In this document: piece after piece, positions 7,469 through 14,099 of the stretch
Numbering within the stretch: position 1 is the first letter of the stretch
How the letters are laid out: each line of letters starts with the position of its first letter
Assembly (NCBI GenBank): GCA_014376325.1
Contig: JACMRP010000110.1
Span: 1 to 14,099, forward strand
Source of the DNA: Pseudobdellovibrionaceae bacterium
GTDB lineage: Bacteria > Bdellovibrionota > Bdellovibrionia > Bdellovibrionales > Bdellovibrionaceae
Direction of reading: 5' to 3'
DNA: 14,099 bases
Program-made: the position numbers and the translations under genes
The notes under the pieces: model-generated
Seen by the model: the letters and a program-made list of their open reading frames with translations, nothing else
Databases searched by the model: none
Told to the model about the DNA's origin: nothing

Positions 7469-8757
7469 TGGAATCAAAATTAATGACCGAGTTTTATCAC
7501 CTAGAAGAGTTCCGCGGCCTTGAAGGCTACAAAAAAAATGGCGGCTACGTTCAGTTGGGTCGCGCTTTGAAGATGACTCCGCAAGCGATCATCGACGAAG
7601 TCAAAGCCTCGGGCCTTCGTGGTCGTGGCGGCGCGGGATTTCCGACCGGAACGAAATGGAGCTTTTTACCCAAAAACAATGAACCAAGATATTTGCTCTG
7701 TAATGCCGACGAAGGCGAGCCAGGCACTTTCAAAGATCGCGCGATGATGGAGAAAGCTCCGCATCAGCTGATTGAAGGCATGATCATTTCGGCCTTCGCG
7801 ATCGGTTGCAAGAAAAGTTACATCTACGTTCGCGGTGAGTATCACTACCCAATTTCGGTTCTTCGTCAGGCTTTGAAAGAAGCTTACGATGCGGGTCTTC
7901 TGGGTAAGAACATCATGGGTTCAGGCTTCGATCACGACATGGATGTTTATGCCGGCGCAGGCGCCTACATCTGCGGGGAAGAAACCGGAATGATTTCTTC
8001 GCTCGAAGGTCTGAAGGGCCAACCGAAATTGAAGCCTCCATTTCCGGCGGTTCAGGGTTACCTGCGTAAACCAACGATCGTGAACAATGTCGAAACACTG
8101 GCGGCCGTTAAGTATATTATTCGTGATGGCGCGGCCGCATACCGCAAGTACGGAACTGAAAAATCGCCCGGCACAAAATTTTTTTCGCTTTCTGGAAACG
8201 TCGTGAAGCCAGGCAATTACGAAGTGCCGCTCGGTTATCCGCTGATTGATTTGATTAATAAAGAGGGCGGGGGCATGAAACCCGGCCGTAAACTGAAGGC
8301 CGTCATTCCTGGTGGATCTTCCGCTCCGGTTATGACCGTTGCCGAAGTTGAAAAAGCCACGATGGATTACGAATGTCTGGCCGATATGGGCACGATGCTT
8401 GGTTCCGGCGCTGTGATCGTTATTGATGATTCTCAGTGCATGGTCGATATGCTTGGCGTTCTCAGCCATTTTTACCATCACGAATCTTGTGGACAGTGTA
8501 CACCTTGTCGTGAAGGCACGGGCTGGTTGAACAAGATTCTACAATCGATCCTTGAAGGCAAAGGCCGTTTGCAAGATATCGAGTTGTTAGAAAAAGTTGC
8601 CGACAACATGAAGGGCAAAACGATCTGCGCGCTTTCGGACGCAGCCGCATTGCCGGTCTTAAGTTTTGTCGCGAAATTCCGTGATGAATTTGAATTCTAC
8701 GTTCGCGAGGGACGCTCTAAAGTGAAGGGTACGACGTATGCTGAAATGCACCATTAA
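7468..8757 (+). CDS. nuoF: NADH:quinone oxidoreductase subunit F (51 kDa, NADH/FMN and N3 cluster)
   Basis: A 429-residue NuoF, the entry point where NADH reduces FMN. The glycine-rich nucleotide loop GRGGAGFPTG lies at 52-61 and the FMN/NADH region CNADEGEPGTFKDR at 78-91. YAGAGAYICGEET is at 161-173. The [4Fe-4S] N3 ligands are Cys341, Cys344 and Cys347 (ESCGQCTPCREG) plus Cys387. Length is normal for the family. Start and stop are tightly packed: the gene begins on the last base of the nuoE stop and overlaps the start of nuoG by 20 bases. Long frames on the opposite strand here are shadows of this gene. Confidence 0.97.
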   Translation: MESKLMTEFYHLEEFRGLEGYKKNGGYVQLGRALKMTPQAIIDEVKASGLRGRGGAGFPTGTKWSFLPKNNEPRYLLCNADEGEPGTFKDRAMMEKAPHQLIEGMIISAFAIGCKKSYIYVRGEYHYPISVLRQALKEAYDAGLLGKNIMGSGFDHDMDVYAGAGAYICGEETGMISSLEGLKGQPKLKPPFPAVQGYLRKPTIVNNVETLAAVKYIIRDGAAAYRKYGTEKSPGTKFFSLSGNVVKPGNYEVPLGYPLIDLINKEGGGMKPGRKLKAVIPGGSSAPVMTVAEVEKATMDYECLADMGTMLGSGAVIVIDDSQCMVDMLGVLSHFYHHESCGQCTPCREGTGWLNKILQSILEGKGRLQDIELLEKVADNMKGKTICALSDAAALPVLSFVAKFRDEFEFYVREGRSKVKGTTYAEMHH

Positions 8758-10324
8758 CGGAAAAGAAGTCGAAGTAAAAGCAGGCGCCACGATTATCGAG
8801 GCGATGTATCAGATCGACGAGCCCATCGCGCATTATTGCTATCACCCGGGACTGAGTGTCGCGGGCGTGTGCCGTCTATGCATGGTCGAAATTGAAGGAA
8901 ATCCACGCGTTCAAATCGCGTGCAACACCGCGGTCACCGAAGGCATGAAGGTCAATAATACTTCGCCTAAAGTACGCGATGCCGTGAAGTGGGGATTGGA
9001 TTTCCATTTAATCAATCATCCATTGGATTGCCCCATCTGCGACCAAGCGGGTGAGTGCGGATTGCAAGAACAGTACATGGAATTCGGCAAGTACGATCCT
9101 GAAATGGCTGAGCGCAAACAAAAGAAACACAAAGTGGTCGATCTTGGACCGACCGTCGTTCTGGATTCAGAGCGCTGCATTTTGTGTTCCCGCTGCGTGC
9201 GGTTTACCGACGAAGTTTCAAAAACTTACGAGCTCGGTTTATTCAACCGTGGCGATCGCACCGAGATCGGCACCGTTCCGGGGAAAGAACTCAACAATAA
9301 ATATTCTTTGAACACGGTCGACATTTGTCCGGTCGGCGCGCTGACGTCGAAAGACTTCCGTTTCCGTCAACGGGTTTGGTATCTAAAAGATTCTGAAACC
9401 GTGTGCCCAGGCTGTTCTACGGGTTGTAATACCAAAGTGTATTTCAATAAAGAAGGCATGTTCCGCGTGAAGCCAGTTTACAACGAAAAAGTAAATGGTC
9501 ACTGGATGTGCGATGAAGGCCGCGACACTTATAAGTTTGTAAATAAAGAAGTGCGTTTGCTGAAAGCAAAAAAAGGCAACGGCGGAGTCTGGACCGAAAT
9601 AGCTCCGGGCGCGGTCGCAAAAGAGTTGGCTCCCGCCCTGAAAGCGGCAGCCGGCGATTCTTTGGCTTTGGTTCTGACGGCACAGTACACGGTGGAAGAG
9701 TACGAAGCGATCGTTTCGACTTTCGTGAATACTTTTAACACCAAAAAGATTTATTTCTGGATCAACAACAAAGAGTCTTTCGAAACCTTCGATGGACTGC
9801 TGCTTCGTGGGGATAAAAATCCAAACACGAAAGGTTTGTTGCGGACGCTAGAAAAACACGGCATCACGGCTGCATGGTCTGATTTAACTGCGGGACTGAA
9901 TAGCGGTGCCATTAAGACTTTGGTCGTTGCGGGCCCAGAAAACCAAATGGTTTTCCACGACATGCCAGAAAAGATCAAAGAGCTCAGCAAAGCTAAAAAC
10001 TTGATTTGGTTGCAGGCTGGTAAAAATGTAGACCTCGAAGCATTGACCGGTAACGTGACGCTGATTCCGCTAAAAACTTACGTAGAAAAAGATGGAACCT
10101 TCATCAATCACGAAGGCTTAGAACAAAAGTTCAAACGCGCGACCACCGTTGTGGCCGAAGCTTTGACCTTGGATCAAGCGGTGACTTTAATGTCTGGCCA
10201 AGAGATCAAGATCCGTATTCCGGGTGCGGTGGAAACTTTCGTCGAAAGTGACCGTCGTCAGGACGAAGTGATGTTAGAGCATCGTACGAAAAATGAATTT
10301 GTCTTCAAGCGAGGTACTCTATGA
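8738..10324 (+). CDS. nuoG: NADH:quinone oxidoreductase subunit G (compact form)
   Basis: A 528-residue NuoG that carries most of the iron-sulfur wire. Ligands in order: [2Fe-2S] N1b Cys34, Cys45, Cys48, Cys62; N5 His94, Cys98, Cys101, Cys107; N4 Cys147, Cys150, Cys153, Cys197. An N7-type set follows at Cys223, Cys226, Cys230 and Cys258, with the spacing known from Thermus and E. coli. After about residue 270 only some 250 residues remain, against 400 or more in typical NuoG, so the molybdopterin-oxidoreductase-like C-terminal domain is much reduced. The family's late motif VEKDGTFINHEGLEQ (449-463) is still present, so the domain looks condensed rather than cut off. The gene overlaps nuoF by 20 bases and nuoI by four (ATGA). 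Confidence 0.95.
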   Translation: MLKCTINGKEVEVKAGATIIEAMYQIDEPIAHYCYHPGLSVAGVCRLCMVEIEGNPRVQIACNTAVTEGMKVNNTSPKVRDAVKWGLDFHLINHPLDCPICDQAGECGLQEQYMEFGKYDPEMAERKQKKHKVVDLGPTVVLDSERCILCSRCVRFTDEVSKTYELGLFNRGDRTEIGTVPGKELNNKYSLNTVDICPVGALTSKDFRFRQRVWYLKDSETVCPGCSTGCNTKVYFNKEGMFRVKPVYNEKVNGHWMCDEGRDTYKFVNKEVRLLKAKKGNGGVWTEIAPGAVAKELAPALKAAAGDSLALVLTAQYTVEEYEAIVSTFVNTFNTKKIYFWINNKESFETFDGLLLRGDKNPNTKGLLRTLEKHGITAAWSDLTAGLNSGAIKTLVVAGPENQMVFHDMPEKIKELSKAKNLIWLQAGKNVDLEALTGNVTLIPLKTYVEKDGTFINHEGLEQKFKRATTVVAEALTLDQAVTLMSGQEIKIRIPGAVETFVESDRRQDEVMLEHRTKNEFVFKRGTL

Positions 10325-10845
10325 GTGTCGTTCAGAACAATTCCGAAAAAAATAAGTGGTACTTGATCGGCATTTTGGGTGGCATGGGCATTACCATGAA
10401 GCATTTGTTGAAAAATCTTTTCAACCAGAAACAAATGGAAACGCTCAACTACCCTGAAGAAAAGTACGAATACTCAAACCGCTTTAAGGGCAACCACGTC
10501 CTGACGGTAAAAAAAGACGGCTCTCTCCGTTGCACGGCATGTATGTTGTGCGCGACGAACTGTCCTGCAGAGTGTATCAAGATCACGGCGGCGGAACATA
10601 ACGACCCGGTGGTCGAAAAATTCCCGATCGCCTACGAGATTGATATTCTCCGCTGCGTGTTCTGCGGTTTCTGCGAAGAAGCCTGCCCGGTCGACGCAAT
10701 CCGAATGGGCCCAGAGTGGCAAACCCCAGGCGTGAACGGCGCAAACTTTATCTACGACATCAATAAGCTAGCCTACCGCCCAAGCCTGAAGGGCGGAATC
10801 CTGAGCCACGTAGACGACGAAGAGCGCCACAAAACCGGAATCTAA
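10321..10845 (+). CDS. nuoI: NADH:quinone oxidoreductase subunit I (two [4Fe-4S] ferredoxin domain)
   Basis: A 174-residue NuoI carrying clusters N6a and N6b, which pass electrons from NuoG to NuoB. Two ferredoxin motifs are intact: Cys71, Cys74, Cys77, Cys81 (CTACMLCATNCP) and Cys112, Cys115, Cys118, Cys122 (CVFCGFCEEACP). An extra Cys85 follows the first motif. The N-terminal stretch WYLIGILGGMGITMKHLLKN (13-32) is the membrane-surface helix expected in NuoI. The start ATG overlaps the nuoG stop by four bases. In most operons nuoH lies between nuoG and nuoI; here it is absent. This is the last gene of the operon, followed by a strong terminator. Confidence 0.96.
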   Translation: MSVVQNNSEKNKWYLIGILGGMGITMKHLLKNLFNQKQMETLNYPEEKYEYSNRFKGNHVLTVKKDGSLRCTACMLCATNCPAECIKITAAEHNDPVVEKFPIAYEIDILRCVFCGFCEEACPVDAIRMGPEWQTPGVNGANFIYDINKLAYRPSLKGGILSHVDDEERHKTGI

Positions 10846-10894
10846 AGGCGGTAAAGGGGTAAAGGTACGCCCTTCTTTTTGGGCATGCAGTGCG

Positions 10895-10925
10895 AAAGGA
10901 GAGTTGAAAGACTCTCCTTTTTTAT
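10895..10925 (+). terminator. Intrinsic terminator of the nuo operon
   Basis: A perfect ten-base-pair stem, AAAGGAGAGT/ACTCTCCTTT (10895-10904 and 10911-10920), has a six-base loop and runs into an uninterrupted T-tract. It lies 50 bases after the nuoI stop. A weaker hairpin, GCCC/GGGC at 10869-10884, precedes it. Confidence 0.93.
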
Positions 10926-10942
10926 TGGGGTAACATCAGCGT

Positions 10943-11689
10943 ATGAAAAAAATCTGGATTCTGCCGCTACTGCTGATTATGACCGCGAGCATTTCATTCG
11001 CGCAGGAATTTTCTAAAACCGGATTTAGTTCCGCGAAGTGCGCGGGTGGGTTGCCGGTCAAAAAATCTAAAAATCCGTGGCTGAAAATACAAAAACAAGG
11101 GTCAGGCGAGGCGTATCACGTCACGCCGACCGACAAATCAAAAACGTTTTTGATCTTAAATGTCGAAGATCCAATATACAATGCCCCAACGAATCTTGAA
11201 CGCATCGATTGCAAAAACGGCTTGATCTATTTTCGGCGCTCGGTCAGCGAACCGGTGACGACGACCACGCATCGAGTGTATGACCTAATCACGGGAAGCG
11301 AATACATCGTCACCGAGGGAGCCGTCGCGATGGCTCCTGACGGCATTCACTTGATGACCGTCAGTTCCACCGATCGGGATCAGAAATGCGGTCGCTCCGC
11401 AAACTGCGAAACGAGTTTTAAAATCTTCGAATGCCGAGAACGGAAATCGAAAAAATTTCCGTGCAAGACTCTAAAGTCTGCGGTTTACACTTTCACGGGA
11501 AGCGAAGATCACAACGTCGAGTTCGCCACATTACCGATGAAGTGGATTTGGAATAAACCAAAAAAGAATCTTACGCTGAGCCTGGGTGGATTTAAAAAAT
11601 CGCAGGCAAAAATTCAGTGCACCATTTTGCCCAAATACAAATGCAACGTTGAAGTTCCGAAGTACTATCAAGTCAGTATTAAAAACTAA
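10943..11689 (+). CDS. Exported cysteine-rich protein of unknown function
   Basis: I do not recognise this 248-residue protein. Residues 1-20 (MKKIWILPLLLIMTASISFA) are a clear signal peptide, with cleavage likely before Gln21. The mature part has eight cysteines (33, 90, 149, 155, 164, 174, 226, 234), an even number that would suit four disulfide bonds in the periplasm. The segment 112-145, with VYDLITGSEYIV and AVAMAPDGIHLMTV, resembles a beta-propeller blade, but a whole propeller would not fit in this length. The start is supported by the signal peptide; GGGG at 10927-10930 is a distant, weak ribosome site. It begins 17 bases after the nuo terminator tract and is followed nine bases later by the SRPBCC gene, probably in one transcript. 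Confidence 0.85.
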   Translation: MKKIWILPLLLIMTASISFAQEFSKTGFSSAKCAGGLPVKKSKNPWLKIQKQGSGEAYHVTPTDKSKTFLILNVEDPIYNAPTNLERIDCKNGLIYFRRSVSEPVTTTTHRVYDLITGSEYIVTEGAVAMAPDGIHLMTVSSTDRDQKCGRSANCETSFKIFECRERKSKKFPCKTLKSAVYTFTGSEDHNVEFATLPMKWIWNKPKKNLTLSLGGFKKSQAKIQCTILPKYKCNVEVPKYYQVSIKN

Positions 11690-11698
11690 GGGGCTTCG

Positions 11699-12136
11699 GT
11701 GACAAAACAAATCAAGCAAGAATTCGTGTTCCATTGCGGAGCCGAATCGATTCTGAACGCACTGACGGAAGAAAAACATCTCCGAAACTGGTGGACCACG
11801 GAAGCTGTTTTAAGAGACGGCAAGGGAGTATTCCCGTTCGCGGGTTACGGTTGGTTCGTAGAATTAAATATAAAAAAATCGCTGGCGCAGAAATCAGTTT
11901 CCTGGAAATGCACAAAATCGAATATGCAAAACACAAATGCCTGGGAAGGTTCAACGGTCACTTACAAGCTGATCCCGGACGGCACAAGCACCAACGTTCA
12001 CTTCCTACACACGAAGTATAAAGACTCTCCATGCTACGATGCCTGCAGCGAAGGCTGGAGCCATTTCTTAGGTGCGAGCTTAAAAAAATATCTAGAGACG
12101 GGGAAGGGTTTGCCTTACTCGGCCTCTGGACAATAA
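11699..12136 (+). CDS. SRPBCC-fold protein, AHSA1-like
   Basis: A 145-residue cytoplasmic protein with the pattern of the AHSA1-type SRPBCC (START-like) fold. This is a helix-grip fold with a hydrophobic cavity that binds lipids or other small ligands. Recognisable pieces are the early helix with LTEEKHLRNWWT (22-33), the strand AWEGSTVTYKLIPDG (81-95), TNVHFLHTKY (98-107), and the C-terminal helix GWSHFLGASLKKYLETGKG (119-137), which packs over the cavity in this family. The GTG start at 11699 is preceded by AAGGGG at about six bases. The gene follows the exported cysteine-rich protein at nine bases and ends six bases from the convergent minus-strand gene. The ligand cannot be inferred. Confidence 0.82.
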   Translation: MTKQIKQEFVFHCGAESILNALTEEKHLRNWWTTEAVLRDGKGVFPFAGYGWFVELNIKKSLAQKSVSWKCTKSNMQNTNAWEGSTVTYKLIPDGTSTNVHFLHTKYKDSPCYDACSEGWSHFLGASLKKYLETGKGLPYSASGQ

Positions 12137-12142
12137 TTTAAA

Positions 12143-12559
12143 CTAGTAGTTACGACCCCAACCGGTAAAATTCATCGTGATCAAACCGCTGGATGTGTCG
12201 ATATAAAGTCGACCAGTGCTGAAACCTTCGTTCCAAGGTTGAAAGCGCACGCTGATGGTGCAGTAAGTGCGGGCTGGTAGAACGCGTGGGCAATTGTAAG
12301 ACGCGTAATAGTCACCTCCACTGATCGCAATCTGATGAACGAACAAATCGCCGGGTCCATCGTTCCGCAGATAGAACTCGCGGTAAACGGGGAAGTTCCG
12401 CGAAGTTGTACCGAAGTCATAACGGTAATACTGGTCCGCCTGAGCGTGAACCGTTCCGCCGGAAAGATGTAAATCTGTTGTCGGAATCGTTAGTGTAGCT
12501 GCTTGAGCCGTCATTGACATAAGCAAAGCGGTGACTGAGCTAAGAATTAATTTAAGCAT
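12143..12559 (-). CDS. Small exported protein with a choice-of-anchor-D (ASPM/SPD-2/Hydin-like) Ig-type domain
   Basis: A 138-residue protein with a signal peptide (1-20, ending AQA) followed by one immunoglobulin-like beta-sandwich. The pattern fits the choice-of-anchor-D / ASPM-SPD-2-Hydin class: VYREFYLRNDGPGDLFVHQI (58-77), GGDYYASYNCPRVLPARTYC (81-100) and ISVRFQPWNEGFSTGRLYI (102-120), ending FTGWG. The two cysteines, 90 and 100, could form a disulfide. Such domains are usually structural or surface-binding modules. With a single domain and no anchor, a periplasmic or extracellular role is likely but undefined. The start is well supported by AAGGAGG five bases before the ATG. It is convergent with the SRPBCC gene and divergent from the alkyltransferase gene. 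Confidence 0.82.
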   Translation of the reverse strand: MLKLILSSVTALLMSMTAQAATLTIPTTDLHLSGGTVHAQADQYYRYDFGTTSRNFPVYREFYLRNDGPGDLFVHQIAISGGDYYASYNCPRVLPARTYCTISVRFQPWNEGFSTGRLYIDTSSGLITMNFTGWGRNY

Positions 12560-12580
12560 GATGCCTCCTTGTTAGCGGTT

Positions 12581-12609
12581 ATTGCATCCCCCTTTGAAAG
12601 CGAATTCAA
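12581..12609 (-). promoter_or_regulatory. Candidate promoter for the small exported protein
   Basis: On the minus strand, TTGAAT (12609-12604) and TGCAAT (12586-12581) are separated by 17 bases, about 20 bases before the start codon. Each matches four of six consensus bases, so support is modest. Confidence 0.25.
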
Positions 12610-12620
12610 GATTCTATTAT
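12594..12620 (+). promoter_or_regulatory. Candidate promoter for the alkyltransferase gene
   Basis: TTGAAA (12594-12599) and TATTAT (12615-12620) each match five of six consensus bases, but the spacer is only 15 bases. It overlaps the candidate promoter for the divergent gene. If real, it leaves a leader of about 50 bases before the ATG at 12679. Confidence 0.3.
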
Positions 12621-12678
12621 CGATATCTTGCCTTTTTCACATTCTCGAAGTAACTCCAGTCACATTCAGAGGTGCACC

Positions 12679-13176
12679 ATGAAAGATCTAGAGTTTAAAT
12701 TATTCACCGTTCCATCGGAAATCGGCGACTGGCTTGCGGTCTACGAAGGCAAAGAATTAATTTTCTTAGCGAGTTACAATGCGGGCAAAAAAATTGTCGA
12801 ACAGGAATTGTCGGAGTTTCTTCATAAACATTACCATTTCCACATCGGAAAATTCGTTACCGCAAAATGGACTAAGGGCAACTTCTGGCGGACCAAACAC
12901 AAGATCAAATTACAGGGCTCCGAATTCCAGATGAAAGTTTGGTTAAAACTTTTAGATATTCCTCATGGTAAAACGGTGACCTATTCGGACATCGCAAAAA
13001 AAATAAAAAAACCGACAGCGGTTCGTGCGGTTGCTTCCGCGATTGCGCAAAATCCAATCTGCGTGTGGGTGCCATGCCACCGGGTCGTCGGTAAAAACGG
13101 AAACCTTTTAAAGTATCGCGGCGGTGCCGGAACGAAGCGCGGCCTGCTGATTTCTGAGGGCGCGCTCGAAGTTTAA
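12679..13176 (+). CDS. ogt: Methylated-DNA--protein-cysteine S-methyltransferase (O6-alkylguanine DNA repair)
   Basis: A 165-residue suicide repair protein that moves the alkyl group from O6-alkylguanine in DNA to its own cysteine. The active site is VPCHRVV, with Cys133. DNA-binding and base-flipping elements are recognisable: TVTYSDIAKKI (99-109) with Tyr102, then AVRAVASAI (114-122) with the Arg finger Arg116, and Asn125 just before the active-site strand. The C-terminal KRGLLISEG (153-161) is the usual helix after the active site. I chose the ATG at 12679, preceded by AGAGGTG; the frame is open upstream to another ATG at 12628, but that extension is not family-like. There is no Ada-type regulatory domain, so it is the stand-alone Ogt/MGMT form. 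Confidence 0.94.
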   Translation: MKDLEFKLFTVPSEIGDWLAVYEGKELIFLASYNAGKKIVEQELSEFLHKHYHFHIGKFVTAKWTKGNFWRTKHKIKLQGSEFQMKVWLKLLDIPHGKTVTYSDIAKKIKKPTAVRAVASAIAQNPICVWVPCHRVVGKNGNLLKYRGGAGTKRGLLISEGALEV

Positions 13177-13348
13177 ACTTTTAAGTGGTCGATGTTAGCC
13201 CTTCGTCTCATTTCTAGAAAGCTTCGTTTTTTTTAGAGCAATTTACGACCTTTCGAAAAATAATAGAGACAGGTGTGATCCATGTCTAAACGCGCTCGTC
13301 ATTTTACGTAAATGGTTGGCGTAGGCCTTCGATAATCAAAAGATCGTA

Positions 13349-13972
13349 GTGGCCGGAAGAAGCCATGATTTTTCGAAAATCATTCCGGCAAAGCACGACC
13401 CTAACGAAGCCATGCCTTTAGTGTCGTCGCTCCACTGCGCCGGTCTGAACTCGCAGTCTTATCGCGGGGCTCAAGGTGTCGTCACTGAGACCGAAACAAA
13501 TGCAGAAAAGGCTATCGTGCTGTATCCAGAAGGCACCGTCCCTGGCGAATGGGAAGAAACCTGTGGCGGCACCGACATGGTGATGATCCAAGCGATTGTT
13601 GACATGGCGAAGGCGAACTATTGCATCAATACCGATCGCATTTTTGTGACCGGATTCAGTTGGGGGGCGGACATGACCAACGCTGTCGGCTGTTGTCTGG
13701 GTAAAAACTTTCGCGCGGTCCAACCAATGTCCGGTGGTGAATCCAATACGGGTGGCGGTGATTGCCAAACTCCAACTCCGGCATACATGCAGACATACGA
13801 AACTTTGGATGAGGTTTACGACCAAGGCTCTATTCAGTCCATTATTCAGGGCTACCGCACACTGCAAGGCTGTAAGGCAGCGGTCATAGACTGTCCACTG
13901 GCCGGGGTCCACCACACGATTCCGAACGATAGCAAGTTTAAGATGTGGAGTTTCTTCTCGAGCTTTAAATAG
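13349..13972 (+). pseudogene. PHB-depolymerase-family esterase, N-terminally truncated (probable pseudogene)
   Basis: The translation matches the secreted PHB-depolymerase/feruloyl-esterase alpha/beta-hydrolase family. It has MPLVSSLHCAGLNSQSY (22-38), the nucleophile elbow GFSWG (102-106, Ser104), PMSGG (126-130) and a C-terminal HHTIP with candidate catalytic His188/His189; Asp154 may be the acid. Family-like sequence (FDNQKIVVAGRSHDF) begins upstream of the only start, a GTG at 13349, reaching back to an in-frame TAG at 13322-13324. No signal peptide is encoded. A remnant start, MSKRARHFT with a ribosome site, lies at 13282-13311 in another frame. Cys30 replaces the usual Gly of LHG, and residues 174-182 (GCKAAVIDC) look shortened compared with the family, suggesting an internal deletion. 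I infer decay; a shortened cytoplasmic esterase is possible. Confidence 0.6.
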
Positions 13973-13987
13973 CTCGAACGATTTTTT
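13958..13987 (+). terminator. Intrinsic terminator overlapping the esterase stop codon
   Basis: A perfect seven-base-pair stem, TCGAGCT/AGCTCGA (13958-13964 and 13971-13977), with a six-base loop is followed by ACGA and six T (13982-13987). The esterase stop codon TAG (13970-13972) spans the junction of loop and stem, so coding sequence forms the left arm. Confidence 0.75.
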
Positions 13988-14001
13988 AATTAACGTAAAG
14001 G

Positions 14002-14099
14002 TTACTTAGCGACCTTCGAAGCAAGGTCCGAAAGTTTGATTCCAGAAAGGTAACTCATCGAACTTTTTTCGAGACCTTCGCAAACGTCATCGAGTAGCT
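14002..14099 (-). CDS. C-terminal end of an unidentified protein (runs off the right edge)
   Basis: On the minus strand one frame is open from the window edge to a TAA at 14004-14002, giving the last 31 residues of a protein ending LSGIKLSDLASKVAK. The composition, an alternating charged and hydrophobic helix-like tail, looks like real coding sequence; the other two minus-strand frames each meet a stop here. The family cannot be named from so little. It converges on the esterase, with the terminator between them. Confidence 0.55.
   Translation of the reverse strand, partial: LLDDVCEGLEKSSMSYLSGIKLSDLASKVAK

Noticed and set aside
7921..8481. A 186-codon minus-strand frame
   Set aside because: It lies wholly antisense within nuoF, whose full set of motifs is intact. 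It is a shadow frame.
13190..13240. Possible terminator after the alkyltransferase gene (TTTCTAGAAA followed later by a run of eight T)
   Set aside because: The palindrome has no workable loop and is separated from the T-run, so I could not build a convincing stem.
13418..13915. A 165-codon minus-strand frame
   Set aside because: Antisense to the esterase, which has clear alpha/beta-hydrolase motifs on the plus strand.

Overview
The window reads as a chromosomal stretch of a Gram-negative bacterium with roughly 50% GC. My best guess is a Bdellovibrio-like lineage (Bdellovibrionota). This is inferred from the overall style: many small secreted proteins, a secreted subtilase, a fused NuoCD and moderate GC. 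There is no 16S rRNA or marker comparison behind it. I see no tRNA, rRNA, CRISPR array, insertion sequence or prophage gene.

Left part (1-4521, all minus strand). A secreted S8 subtilisin-like protease (4521-3073) ends at a clear intrinsic terminator. A 450-base gene-free stretch follows, most of which is an unusually palindrome-rich block (2765-2973), plus a short set of 15-base-spaced direct repeats. Next come two translationally coupled ABC exporter half-transporters of the MdlA/MdlB (heterodimeric) type. The second runs off the left edge. The first carries Asp where the catalytic Glu of its ATPase site should be, as in known asymmetric heterodimeric exporters.

Central part (4741-10845, plus strand). 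A tight six-gene operon, nuoB-nuoCD-nuoE-nuoF-nuoG-nuoI, has overlapping or nearly abutting genes throughout and a strong terminator at the end. These are exactly the hydrophilic (peripheral-arm) subunits of NADH:quinone oxidoreductase: NADH/FMN entry (NuoF, NuoE), iron-sulfur wire (NuoG, NuoI, NuoB) and quinone-site subunits (NuoB, NuoCD). No membrane-arm gene is present (A, H, J-N), so these must be encoded elsewhere. All expected iron-sulfur cysteines are present, including the N7 ligands in NuoG, but NuoG is markedly short (528 residues).

Right part (10943-14099). A cysteine-rich exported protein and an SRPBCC (AHSA1-like) protein probably form a pair on the plus strand. A small exported choice-of-anchor-D-type protein lies convergent to them, on the minus strand. 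Then come an Ogt-type O6-alkylguanine-DNA alkyltransferase (plus) and a PHB-depolymerase-family esterase that appears to have lost its N-terminal export region (probable pseudogene, but with an intact terminator). The last 31 codons of an unidentified minus-strand gene close the window.

I did not find a convincing undescribed multi-gene system. The items most worth a second look are the palindrome-rich intergenic block, the peripheral-arm-only complex I operon with its compact NuoG, and the decaying esterase.
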